Part shown: positions 56,101-64,000 of the stretch, one piece after another
Numbering within the stretch: position 1 is the stretch's first letter
How the letters are laid out: each line of letters begins with the position of its first letter
Assembly (NCBI GenBank): GCA_963576785.1
Contig: OY756140.1
Coordinates: 3,038,001-3,102,000, forward strand
Length of the DNA: 64,000 bases
Source of the DNA: Chlorophyllum brunneum
Lineage: Eukaryota > Basidiomycota > Agaricomycetes > Agaricales > Agaricaceae
Direction: 5' to 3'
Notes under the pieces: model-generated
The model's database searches: none
What the model saw: only the letters and a program-made list of their open reading frames with translations
What the model was told of the DNA's origin: nothing
Program-made: the position numbers and the translations under genes

Positions 56101-57021
56101 GTCGGAGAAGGCTTCAGCCACGGCCAAAGCCAAGGCATCCACTTGATCCGGAGATTCTGGAGAGGGATGACCAGAAAGATCAGTCACCTCATCAATGACG
56201 TGTTCCAAAAAGGCCTCCTCTTTGTCAGAGCCCCTTGGTAGGACAGATTTGACAACTCCGACGTCAACAGGGGTGATGGGAAGGGTGACGGTCAGTGGAA
56301 CATGATCCGAAGTACCCTGCAGAGATATGTCCTGATAAGGAAAGGTCCTTGATGCATCGGGAGATGAGACAAACACCAGATCGATCACCAATGGGTGGAG
56401 ATCTGGGTTGTGGGAAATAAATGTCGGACCTGGGTTGGTTGGCATAACCAAATTGAGGCCAAGATCGCAGCTCATTTCCATGAGCCTATGAGCTGTCGTT
56501 CGATGATGCAGAACCTCAGGGTCCCACTCCGAAGAATGACAGTTAAAGTCCCCACTCATAAAATTGAATGGGGGAAGGACATCAACCTTCCCATGAAGGA
56601 AGTCGATGGTGGTATGTTGATCGTCTGAGTATACGTTCAACAGGTTCAGGGCCTTCGCATCAGTGAAGAGCGTCAGCACCAGGACATTGGGGTGGTCAAC
56701 AAGGTCCCTCCTCATTGATGGCCTTAGATGTTGCAGCCGAGTGTGCACATATGCCATCACTCGGGGCAGAGACCCCTGGGTGGGGGGACACACCACCATA
56801 AGCCAATCAGGGTGCTTAGGTGCACCAGTAACATCTTCCCCTTCCACACTAGTGGTCGAGGGAGTGGAGCGGATGAACCTCCATGGGGGTTCTTGGAAAA
56901 AGAGAATATCAAAGTCTTCCTTCAATTTCTCGAGCAATGTATCAATGTAGATGTACGATTTCGTGACGTTAAAACTAAAAACCCTAACGCCCTCCAGACG
57001 GTCCAGGTTGTTCCTAGACAT
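53155..57021 (-). CDS. LINE-B ORF2 protein: endonuclease, RT and RNase H, intact
   Basis: This 1288-residue protein is the machinery for target-primed reverse transcription. I chose ATG 57021-57019 (MSRNNLDRLEGVRVF) because it overlaps the ORF1 stop (ATGTCTAG) and begins where LINE-A ORF2 does; the open frame extends 15 codons further upstream without good reason. APE-type endonuclease: QEPPW 43-47, YSDDQHT about 131-137, GDFN 157-160, VIDLVFV 212-218, catalytic SDH 238-240. RT: SVIIPKPGKPSYSTP, FRPIVLLNTLGKLVEKM, FDIAQFFPSLNHEML, IGQGSAMSPVLSGLYI, YVDD 685-688. RNase H: ATDASLPL near 1006, APDAELYAI near 1048, FTDSLGLAKRA near 1068. C-terminus: CPCRAPFESRVHILTNC near 1230. All catalytic residues are present and there is no stop. 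It may still be active if ORF1 is supplied. Confidence 0.95.
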   Translation of the reverse strand: MSRNNLDRLEGVRVFSFNVTKSYIYIDTLLEKLKEDFDILFFQEPPWRFIRSTPSTTSVEGEDVTGAPKHPDWLMVVCPPTQGSLPRVMAYVHTRLQHLRPSMRRDLVDHPNVLVLTLFTDAKALNLLNVYSDDQHTTIDFLHGKVDVLPPFNFMSGDFNCHSSEWDPEVLHHRTTAHRLMEMSCDLGLNLVMPTNPGPTFISHNPDLHPLVIDLVFVSSPDASRTFPYQDISLQGTSDHVPLTVTLPITPVDVGVVKSVLPRGSDKEEAFLEHVIDEVTDLSGHPSPESPDQVDALALAVAEAFSDAWTHHSKEIWTMHHTRPWWDKACATSFSRYQDSRSRGDWGDFRRARTAAKRRFFDSKIEEIASTNKRPWDLMEWVKARKLPPCEAIQFNGRPCHTMDSLWDALHLTYNSAADRRSDTSVLDPLPDLPVREWAPFSALELKEALSSCSNMSSPGPDHVTWSHLKYIVIDEDCLTVFLRLANACLSVGHWPRSFKELLSVIIPKPGKPSYSTPKAFRPIVLLNTLGKLVEKMISNRIQFDAIKHDIFHPHQLGGIRQCSTEDARLFLTHLVRAGWAKGLKTSMVAFDIAQFFPSLNHEMLMAILAKQGFPLNVRTFFASYLVGRSTVYTWNGFSSDPQGADVGIGQGSAMSPVLSGLYIAPLMRVFDLQITSPGSTLLSYVDDGTVVAQAKTWDENLDTLKGAYIVLFNLFVAFALVMEHDKSELFHFSRKPGDVNPPLDLGFSPFTGDTPLRPKTYWRYLGFYFDRALNFQEHVRHYSTKALSTVKAMGILGNSSRSLTPRQKRLLFRSCVMPIATYGFRLWYFDKARCKGLIKSLNTMQRKAALWITGAFRTSPSGGTEALAGLIPIHLHLKKLASRVNYRLSTLSDTHPLRSLLDRPNAKGAPPHPLSISLLSDRLVGRVKGSLMEAVSVLPSLTEQFDPCSAVAQPGHHLLDRFVAQVSFHDSPRSRNKRAVHIRHLNSTLDHANANPRVLTVATDASLPLRGEFQAVSAAHIYQSGWRVFQTRHAAGRVTAPDAELYAIRIAIGKAVSLPDCDSIVLFTDSLGLAKRAVDPSVHSGQAHLLAVCSALMEWFEGHPERSIHIWHTYSLEKWAIHGTVHQYCTELQVAAGFRPQTSLDSLCQRVVKSCQDAWVTRFQDPTYSGSQFMALEGRNGKPLQPTYLHGGSWLPSAAAESNSLSARMCRVILNHASIGAYRSRFFQNEPFWCPCRAPFESRVHILTNCGWFDTSRGYPAMPGALVKFLKANPQAFTFPSVPQGIG

Positions 57022-58994
57022 AAGGGGGGTTATGAGGGGGGATGGGAGAGTGACGACGTCTGTCACGCACCTCTCGATAACGGGCTGTCAGCCAGGCCCG
57101 GTTGTGTTTGTGGTTCCAGAAAGTGCACTTCCTGGAATCAGCAGGATGCTCCTTCTTGCAGTTACGACAGTGAGGAGGATGGGGGCACGGTTGACCAACA
57201 GGGGTAGCAGGAACCGGAGGCATAGCCTTTGGTTGCCCCTTACAACACAGAGCAAAGGTGCAGTGATTGGCACGAGAGTGTACACCACCGCAGTCGGGAC
57301 ATGCAGGGCCATCGGCCTTGCACCAGGAGGAGGCGTGGCCCCACTTGTAACAGCGGGTACACAGCGACTCGTTACAGCAAGGGTTAGCAGAGAGTATAAT
57401 GCACTGCTTGTTCCCAAACATGATCTTCTTATTCAGAAGACCGAGAGCTCGGGTACCCCTCATGGAGTCCCAGATGTCGAAGAACGCCGTACATGAGTCA
57501 GACGTCTTGGAGTTGCGCACCAGCCTAGGGGGACCCTTCAGGCTGATAAGGGGAGCATGCACCAACGAGGTGAGGACCTCCTCGACGTCTGCTGGGGTAC
57601 ACTGAACTCTAGCGGCAGAGTTCTTGAGATACAGGACGTCGACCACACGGAGGTACAACACCGAAGATGGGAGTCCAATCCAGAAGGGGGCTCCTGGAGG
57701 GGACAGATGTTCAACCAATGCCCTAAGGATCTCAATGTCCTTGGTCATGGTGAGTTTGTTGGTGGCCATGGAATAACCATCATAAGTGAGCATGGCACCT
57801 TCCATGATCAGAGAGCTTCTCCCAGCCTTCAGCGCCTTACAGGCCTGCTGGGTAAGAGTATGGAGACCAGCCGAGGCATTCGACTTGTCTTCGTAGGAAA
57901 CTAGGACCTGCTTTCGCGACGGTCCAGGAATCGTGAACGCTGGCTTCTTAGGGCGAGCATTCGACAAGGGGGATTGCTTTGCAGCCTCAGCTTGCGAATG
58001 AAGACTGAGGAGCTGCTCTGCAGAGAGATGGGGGAAGGCCGCTCTCAATGCAGAGAGCGGTTCCACCCCAGGTTTGGATGAAGCCGGTTGTTTTGCTGCA
58101 GCCGAATAAGCCTTCTGTCCTGGCTTAGGCTTCGAAGCGATCATAGAGGGAGGAGGTCCAGAGGGCCTCTCGTAGGGGACCTGAGGCTTTGTAGGGGCCT
58201 TAACAGGTCGGACAGGTGCCTTTCCCTTAGGGTCCGTGCGCGGGCGTTTGACTGGAGTCTTCTCCAGATCCATAAGATTGTCCTCCTCCTGCACAGAGGC
58301 TCTGCGCTGGGGGGGGCTGAGGATAGAAGGTCCCGGAACCCTGGGGGGGGGTAGCCGGGGGCCTATAAGTCACCACTGGGAGAACAGGAAACGCCGAAGC
58401 GATCGAGTCCCTCAGGGAGAGAGAGTCACTTGCCCCTGTGTAGGTTTCACGCCACATGGGGGAGGATGCAACCGTCTAGACTATCTCAGATAGTCGAGAG
58501 GCGATGGGACGGAAGGACGGAGCATCCTCCTGGGGAATGAGATGCGCCGTCTTCATGAAGTCGGCAACAATCTCGAGCGACCGTTGGATCGCATCAGTGT
58601 CCTCTCTGGCACTAATATTAATGCCCAGGATAGAGAGGGGGGTGGCGGTAGGCTTCTCCTGGTTGTCCTATTCCATGTCCTCTGGAGAGGTGGGAGGAGG
58701 GGAAGATGGGGGGAGGGACAAAGCCCTGGCTTCTGCACCAGGAGCTGGGATAGGTTGAGAGGGGGTTGGGGACCCATGTCGCGATGGAGTGCATCCCCTC
58801 TGCTAAAGGGGAACTGTGGGGGCATAGGTATCCCTGGCACTGCTACCATAGGGGGGGATACCCAGAGAGTAAGGGCCTGGAGTGGACCTGGAGGGGGGAC
58901 CGGCTGCTGCCTCAAAGGCAGTGGCCATGTCGTCATCGTCTGAGGAGGCCTCGCGATGGGCGCTCGTCCTCCTCCTCGAACTGCGAGTAGGCAT
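57014..58994 (-). pseudogene. LINE-B ORF1: zinc-knuckle protein with C-run frame breaks
   Basis: ATG 58994-58992 starts MPTRSSRRRTSAHREASSDD, DDMATAFEAAAG. Frame breaks occur at C-runs near 58853-58859, 58341-58350 and 58310-58317. Two TAG codons (after SPEDME and after LSEIV) stand where the + copy at 52310-52540 has CAG. From about 58294 the frame is open for 426 codons: KRPRTDPKGKAPVRPVKAP, GQKAYSAAAKQPASSKPG, FPHLSAEQLLSLH, LTQQACKALKAGRSSLI, TPADVEEVLTSLVHAPLI and FFDIWDSMRGTRALG, then CTRCYKWGHASSWC, CPDCGGVHSRANHC and CRNCKKEHPADSRKC. It ends at TAG 57016-57014. Expected role: binding the element RNA and delivering it to the nucleus. Confidence 0.87.
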
Positions 58995-59121
58995 GGGAGC
59001 TAGGGGCCCGTACGGAAATCCGCGCTAAGAGCGCTCACTGTCTTGGACGTGTAGGACGTTAAGAGTGTCGATGAAGGGGTGATCACATGATCGACAGGTG
59101 GGAGTTCCGGGAAAAGAAGCA

Positions 59122-59595
59122 ATGGGACAAATCCTCACTGAGGCCGATGTGGTCTCCAGCGTCCGGAGTTCAATCCACTCCGACGCCATCCAATTCGCAT
59201 CACAACCCTGTGTTCGATGCAATTCAAAACACTCGGACACCTGTACAGTGTGGTTCGAAATCTGGGACTCTAAGGTGGGGTCCAACTTGGCGAAGATTGA
59301 GGACAAGTTCCTCAACATTTACGGAGGGCTCTTCCGCATCAGGAAGGCAACCGCTAACCCGGGAGTACCATTCTGCAGTAAATGCTGCCGATGGGGCCAC
59401 CCCCTAGTTCGTTGCCAAGCAAGGCTTTTCACTTGTGCACACTGCAAAGGGCTACACTCCACTGCCAACCACCGATCGTTCACCTTTTGCTGCAAGGGGA
59501 ATAATAAAGCCAACCCTCCCATCATGGCTACTCCCGCCGGGGAACCATGTCCTCACAAGGCTACGTGCCCCAACTGTAGCAAGGACCACCTTGCT
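59122..59595 (+). pseudogene. LINE-C ORF1, first part (5'-truncated)
   Basis: A third family begins abruptly after the LINE-B 5' end. It reads LTEADVVSSVRSSIHSDAIQ, CTVWFEIWDSKVGSNLAKIE, CSKCCRWGHPLVRC (C-x2-C-x4-H-x4-C), CAHCKGLHSTANH and CPHKATCPNCSKDHLA. It is homologous to LINE-B ORF1 in domain order but clearly different in sequence. It is cut at 59595 by a LINE-B insertion and resumes at 62094. Confidence 0.88.
59581..59595. repeat. Target-site duplication of the truncated LINE-B, left copy
   Basis: AAGGACCACCTTGCT is repeated exactly at 62079-62093 (15 of 15). Confidence 0.95.
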
Positions 59596-62078
59596 TTTTT
59601 TTTTTTTTTTTTTTTTTGAATCATGGCCTAAGGCCGATTTATTACGCGGCGCTCGAACACAGCCCGCGGCCGGAATACAAATGAGTACTCTAGCGGGTAT
59701 CTACGGAGAAAGTGGTAACTACGCTCTACCAAGCAAAAGTACCGTTGCCCAAAGCCAACGGTAGGAGGAATTGCGTCCTACTCCTGAGCCCGGAAGGCAA
59801 GGGGAGTGGACGCCAGAGGAGGCGAGTGGGCAGGGAGGTCCCCCAACCAGCGACCCAGTTCAAAGACCAGGCCCGGTCAGTAGGTGTCAATTCACTGTAA
59901 ATGCCTAGCGGTGGAGACGTACCCAGCTACTAGCCCAGCTAGGCCCCAACTCCCTTTTACTAAAACCCAGTCCCCCAGCCACGGTCACCCTTGCCAGAGT
60001 AATCGACCACACCATTTGTGTGGCTATCGGCATCTTCACCACATCTAGTCACCACAGGGTCCGGGTCCATTCATCGGTCATCGAGACAGTCACCAAGTCT
60101 TCGCCAGGGGCCACCGGTGCCGGACAATAACCCACCTACCCTGAGCCAGTTATCCAATTCCCTGGGGAACGGATGGGAAAGTGAACGCCTGGGGGTTCGC
60201 TTTCAAGAACTTGACAAGGGCACCCGGCATAGCAGGGTACCCCCGAGAGGTGTCAAACCAACCGCAGTTGGTAAGAATATGCATACGAGACTCGAACGGA
60301 GCCCTGCATGGACACCAAAATGGTTCATTCTGGAAGAACCGGGACCTATAGGCCCCAATAGACGCATGGTTGAGTATAACCCTACACATGCGGGCGGACA
60401 GCGAGTTGGACTCCGCTGCGGCGGAAGGCAGCCACGAACCTCCATGGAGGTAAGTGGGCTGGAGGGGCTTACCGTTACGCCCTTCGAGAGCCATGAACTG
60501 GCTACCCGAGTAAGTAGGATCCTGGAATCGAGTGACCCAGGCATCCTGGCAGGATTTGACAACCCTCTGACAAAGGGAGTCAAGGGAGGTTTGCGGACGG
60601 AAACCCGCAGCAACCTGAAGTTCGGTGCAGTACTGGTGTACGGTACCATGAATGGCCCACTTCTCCAAAGAGTAGGTGTGCCAGATGTGAATGGAGCGTT
60701 CAGGGTGACCCTCGAACCACTCCATAAGAGCGCTACACACAGCAAGCAAATGGGCCTGACCCGAGTGAACGGAGGGGTCCACCGCTCTCTTGGCCAAGCC
60801 AAGGGAGTCAGTGAACAAGACAATGGAGTCGCAATCAGGGAGGCTGACGGCCTTTCCAATTGCAATCCGGATAGCATACAGCTCAGCATCAGGAGCCGTC
60901 ACTCGACCTGCCGCATGTCTCGTCTGAAAGACACGCCAGCCCGACTGGTAGATATGGGCAGCAGAGACTGCCTGGAACTCCCCCCGCAGCGGTAGACTAG
61001 CATCTGTGGCCACAGTGAGAACCCGAGGGTTGGCATTGGCATGGTCCAGGGTGCTGTTCAGATGCCTTATATGCACAGCTCTCTTGTTACGTGAGCGAGG
61101 AGAGTCGTGGAAGGAGACCTGGGCCACAAAGCGGTCCAGGAGATGGTGACCAGGCTGAGCCACTGCAGAGCAGGGGTCAAACTGTTCAGTAAGGGATGGG
61201 AGCACGGAAACAGCTTCCATAAGGGAACCCTTGACCCGACCGACAAGACGGTCAGACAGGAGGGAGATGGAGAGAGGGTGTGGGGGGGCACCCTTGGCGT
61301 TCGGACGATCGAGGAGGGATCGAAGAGGGTGGGTATCGGAGAGGGTGGAGAGACGGTAGTTCACTCTTGAGGCCAGCTTCTTCAGATGGAGGTGGATGGG
61401 GATGAGGCCAGCGAGGGCCTCGGTGCCGCCAGATGGGGAGGTGCGGAACGCACCGGTGATTCACAATGCAGCCTTGCGTTGCATAGTGTTCAGGGATTTG
61501 ATGAGGCCCTTACACCGAGCCTTATCAAAATACCACAGACGGAAGCCATATGTCGCAATAGGCATGACACATGACCTGAAGAGGAGCCGCTTCTGCCTGG
61601 GGGTCAGACCGCGGGAGGAGTTACCCAGCATCCCCATCACTTTCACAGTGGAGAGGGCTTTGGTAGAATAATGTCGAACATGTTCCTGAAAATTCAGGGC
61701 ACGATTGAAGTAGAAGCCCAGGTACCTCCAATAGGTCTTAGGGCGAAGAGGAGTGTCCCCTGTGAATGGACCAAAGCCCAAGTCAAGGGGGGGATTGACG
61801 TCTCCAGGCTTTCTGGAGAAGTGGAAGAGCTCGGACTTGTCATGCTCCATGACAAGCGCGAACACTACAAAAAGATTGAAGAGAACGATGTACGCCCCCT
61901 TGAGGGTATCCAAGTTCTCGTCCCAAGTCTTAGCCTGGGCAACGACAGTACCGTCATTAACATACGACAGCAGAGTACTCCCAGGGGAGGTGATCCGCAG
62001 GTCGAAAACCTTCATGAGAGGTGTGATATAGAGGCCAGAGAGGACGGGGGACATGGCAGAGCCCTGCCCAACGCCCAC
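59596..62078 (-). mobile_element. 5'-truncated LINE-B inserted in LINE-C ORF1
   Basis: The T-run at 59595-59617 is the tail; 3' UTR 59618-60149. On minus, RT starts within VGQGSAMSPVLSGLYITPL at 62078, then LLSYVNDGTVVAQ (YVND for YVDD), WRYLGFYFNRALNF, TYGFRLWYFDKARC, a TGA at 61463-61461 (Trp in KAAL*ITGAF; G to A), then an open frame to 60150 covering RNase H (ATDASLPL, APDAELYAI, FTDSLGLAKRA) and CPCRAPFESRMHILTNC. It is nearly identical to the full LINE-B downstream of RT, so it inserted recently. The 15-bp duplication is perfect. Confidence 0.94.
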
Positions 62079-62093
62079 AAGGACCACCTTGCT
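62079..62093. repeat. Target-site duplication of the truncated LINE-B, right copy
   Basis: Exact match of 59581-59595. Confidence 0.95.
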
Positions 62094-62243
62094 ACTGACC
62101 AAAAGTGTCAGTTTTGGAAGAAGTGATTCGACCACGACTGGCATGCGAACAAAGCACTCAAACTACGAGCCAATAGGGGATCCCCGATGCCCACCCCCTC
62201 CTCATCCCCGGCTAGTCGAAGCCAGACTACCCCCCCTAAATGA
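62094..62243 (+). pseudogene. LINE-C ORF1, C-terminal end
   Basis: After the duplication the frame continues KDHLATDQKCQFWKK, a TGA at 62124-62126 (CGA expected, giving KKRF as in relatives KKFYRE/HKHNR), then WHANKALKLRANRG and a Ser/Pro-rich end. The stop TGA 62241-62243 overlaps the ORF2 start (ATGA). Confidence 0.85.
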
Positions 62244-64000
62244 ATAACGACCCCATCGAGCAAGACAGGCCTCCTCGTTCGCTTCTGAATGAGTTGAAGG
62301 TCTGCTCTCACAATGTAGGAAGATCGTATGGAGTGATGGAGACAGTCCTTGTGCGCAGAGGTGACGTCGACCTCCTCCTCATACAAGAACCCCCTTGGAG
62401 ATTTCTCCGAGACATTCCCTCATCTGTCTCTAACGATGGATCGCCCCTCGTAGGAGGCCCAGTTCACCCAGACTGGATGCTCCTTTCATATCCAATTATT
62501 GCCGAAGAAGTCCTTCAAGTGGGATGCTGATGATACCCTCAACGTATAGTCAACATGGAACACCGTACCACACTGCGAGTCCTCGCCTTCACTCACAAAA
62601 GGCTGAAACCACTCTGACCTTCCATCCAAAGAGATTTAATTGATTATCGAGACCTCCTGTGTGTATCTCTATATGCAGGAGGAGAAGAATTACTGCTGCT
62701 AAACGTCTATAACGACAGCCGTAACACCGCGCTCCACTTCCTCGAGGAGCAACTCTTCAACCTCCCGCCCTTTCTTCTTATGGGAGGAGACATCAATATT
62801 AGATCGGAGTTTTGGGACCCTTCGACGGATCATCACCCGGCGAGTGCAGACCGACTCCTTATGGTCACCAAAGCCCTTAATCTTGTAAGGACAACTCCGT
62901 TTGAGGCCAAGCCGACTCACTATGCCTTGGACCCCAACTTACCAGACACGGTCATCGACCTACTCTTTGTGTCGGGAACGCTACCACACATTCCCTCCCA
63001 TGCTATCCAGGATGGCAATCGGTACAACTCGGACCACGCCCCCCTGCTAATCAGGGTACTTATTCCACAGATGGATGTCGTCGTCGAAAGATTGACCATC
63101 CCCAAGGATTCAGAAGAGGAGACCAGGTTCCTGACAGACATCGTGGAGGGAATCAAGAACAAGAACTGGCTGATGAATGACACGGACAAGCTAGAGAGAG
63201 CTGTTGCCGAATTGGGAGTTTTGTTTGACAGATCGTGGACTCAAAATGCGAAGAAGACCAAGATCACCACTAGATCCAAGACCTGGTGGAACGAGGAGTG
63301 CTCGACCGCACTCGCTATGCATCGCGTGGATCGCAAGAACAAGTGCAAATGGAATGCTTTTCGCAAAACCACGAGGAAAACGAAAAGAGCATACTTCGAC
63401 AAAAAGATACAAGAAATCTCTGTTGACTGGAAACACCCGTGGGATCTCATGCCATGGGTCAAAGACCGTGCACTCCCAGCTTCAGAAGCCATGCATCACA
63501 ACAGCCGACCTTGTCTCACACTAGACAATCTGTAGACGGCTCTCAACCAACATTACAACGCTGCCCGCGATAGACCAACAAACGTGGCAGTTCTGGACAA
63601 GCTCCCTCCTCCGAACGGAATGGAGAATAGGACTTGGGTAGACTTCTCTCTCCTCGAGATGATGGAGTCGCTCAAGGATACCTCGAATTCTTCCTCCCCC
63701 GGTCCCGACCATATTTCCTGGTCCCATATCAAACAGATCATCGCCGATGAAACTTGCGCCGGTCTATTCCTCAAAATCGGTAGTGCGTGTTTGAACATAG
63801 GACACTGGCCTACCCACTTCAAAAAGTCAACATCGGTGATCATTCCAAAACCCAATAAACCCAACTACTCCACTCCGAAGGTGTTCCGACCAATCGTCCT
63901 CCTCAACACTTTCGGCAAGCTAATAGAGAAAATGCTCGCCAAACGACTCCAATTTGAGGCCGTTAAATTCAAGGTCCTCCATCCGCACCAATTGGGAGCG
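62240..64000 (+). pseudogene. LINE-C ORF2: endonuclease and start of RT, runs off the window
   Basis: ATG 62240-62242 begins MNNDPIEQDRPPRSLLNELK. One frame runs to the window end with four stops: TGA TGA at 62528-62533 and TGA at 62615-62617 (all explained by CGA to TGA), and TAG at 63533-63535 (TGG expected in DNLWTAL). Endonuclease motifs: LIQEPPWRF, LLNVYNDSRNT, GGDINIRSEFWDP (Ile for Phe in GDFN), VIDLLFV and NSDHAPLL. The linker has SKTWWNEECSTAL. RT start: SVIIPKPNKPNYSTP and FRPIVLLNTFGKLIEKML, HPHQLGA. Same family group as LINE-A and B. RT palm and RNase H must lie beyond 64000. Confidence 0.9.

Larger units (their letters stand above)
52603..59121 (-). mobile_element. Full-length LINE-B with intact ORF2
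   Basis: 6.5 kb: 5' UTR 58995-59121 (127 bp), ORF1 58994-57014, ORF2 57021-53155, 3' UTR 53154-52624 and poly-A (T-run 52603-52623). The left flank is an inverted LINE-B 5' end and the right flank is LINE-C; no target duplication is seen, so the locus was rearranged after or during insertion. The 5' UTR starts with CATTGCTTCTTTTCCCGGAA, as in the + copy at 51896, which defines the true 5' end. Confidence 0.92.

Overview
This window holds no recognisable host gene. It is a dense, nested cluster of retrotransposons from a eukaryote, most likely a filamentous fungus and plausibly a basidiomycete. The fungal reading rests on Tad-like LINEs (zinc-knuckle ORF1; ORF2 with endonuclease, reverse transcriptase and RNase H), a chromodomain Ty3/gypsy element and Ty1/copia elements primed from an internal part of initiator tRNA-Met. 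Species cannot be settled from the sequence. Nothing bacterial (operons, Shine-Dalgarno sites) is present.

Layout. 1-17571 is AT-rich and old: a copia RT/RNase H fragment with its 3' LTR (1-1865), AT-rich unassigned DNA with LTR-like repeats, a gypsy integrase/chromodomain piece on + (4338-5030), a decayed minus-strand gypsy element (about 6288-11941) that carries an extra gene antisense to pol, and a two-LTR copia element on minus (11942-17571) with an internal inversion and a lost RT core. 17575-42425 is a mosaic of mutated, truncated and mutually inserted copies of two LINE families, here called LINE-A and LINE-B, plus one solo LTR and one foreign RNase H-like piece. 42426-64000 is younger and CpG-rich: a nearly complete LINE-A (42833-49098, 16-bp target-site duplication) inside an older LINE-A; a stretch with an unknown repeat module and a tRNA-derived SINE; a full-length LINE-B with an intact 1288-residue ORF2 (52603-59121); and a third family, LINE-C (59122 to the window end), interrupted by a truncated LINE-B with a perfect 15-bp duplication.

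How the parts work. In LINE-A and LINE-B, ORF1 encodes a nucleic-acid-binding protein ending in CCHC knuckles, and ORF2 encodes an APE-type endonuclease, RT and RNase H followed by a C-terminal C-x-C-x7-H-x4-C motif. ORF1 and ORF2 overlap by a few bases in all three families (ATGAATAG, ATGTCTAG, ATGA), which suggests coupled termination and reinitiation. Copies end in poly-A, are often 5'-truncated and have 13-16 bp duplications, as expected for target-primed reverse transcription. Older copies differ from younger ones largely by CG to TG/CA changes, pointing to cytosine methylation or a RIP-like process.

Most noteworthy are the antisense zinc-cluster-like/coiled-coil gene in the gypsy element, a probable template-switch chimera (37291-40131), the copia inversion, the recurring unknown module, and the best-preserved LINE-A, whose endonuclease catalytic His is lost.
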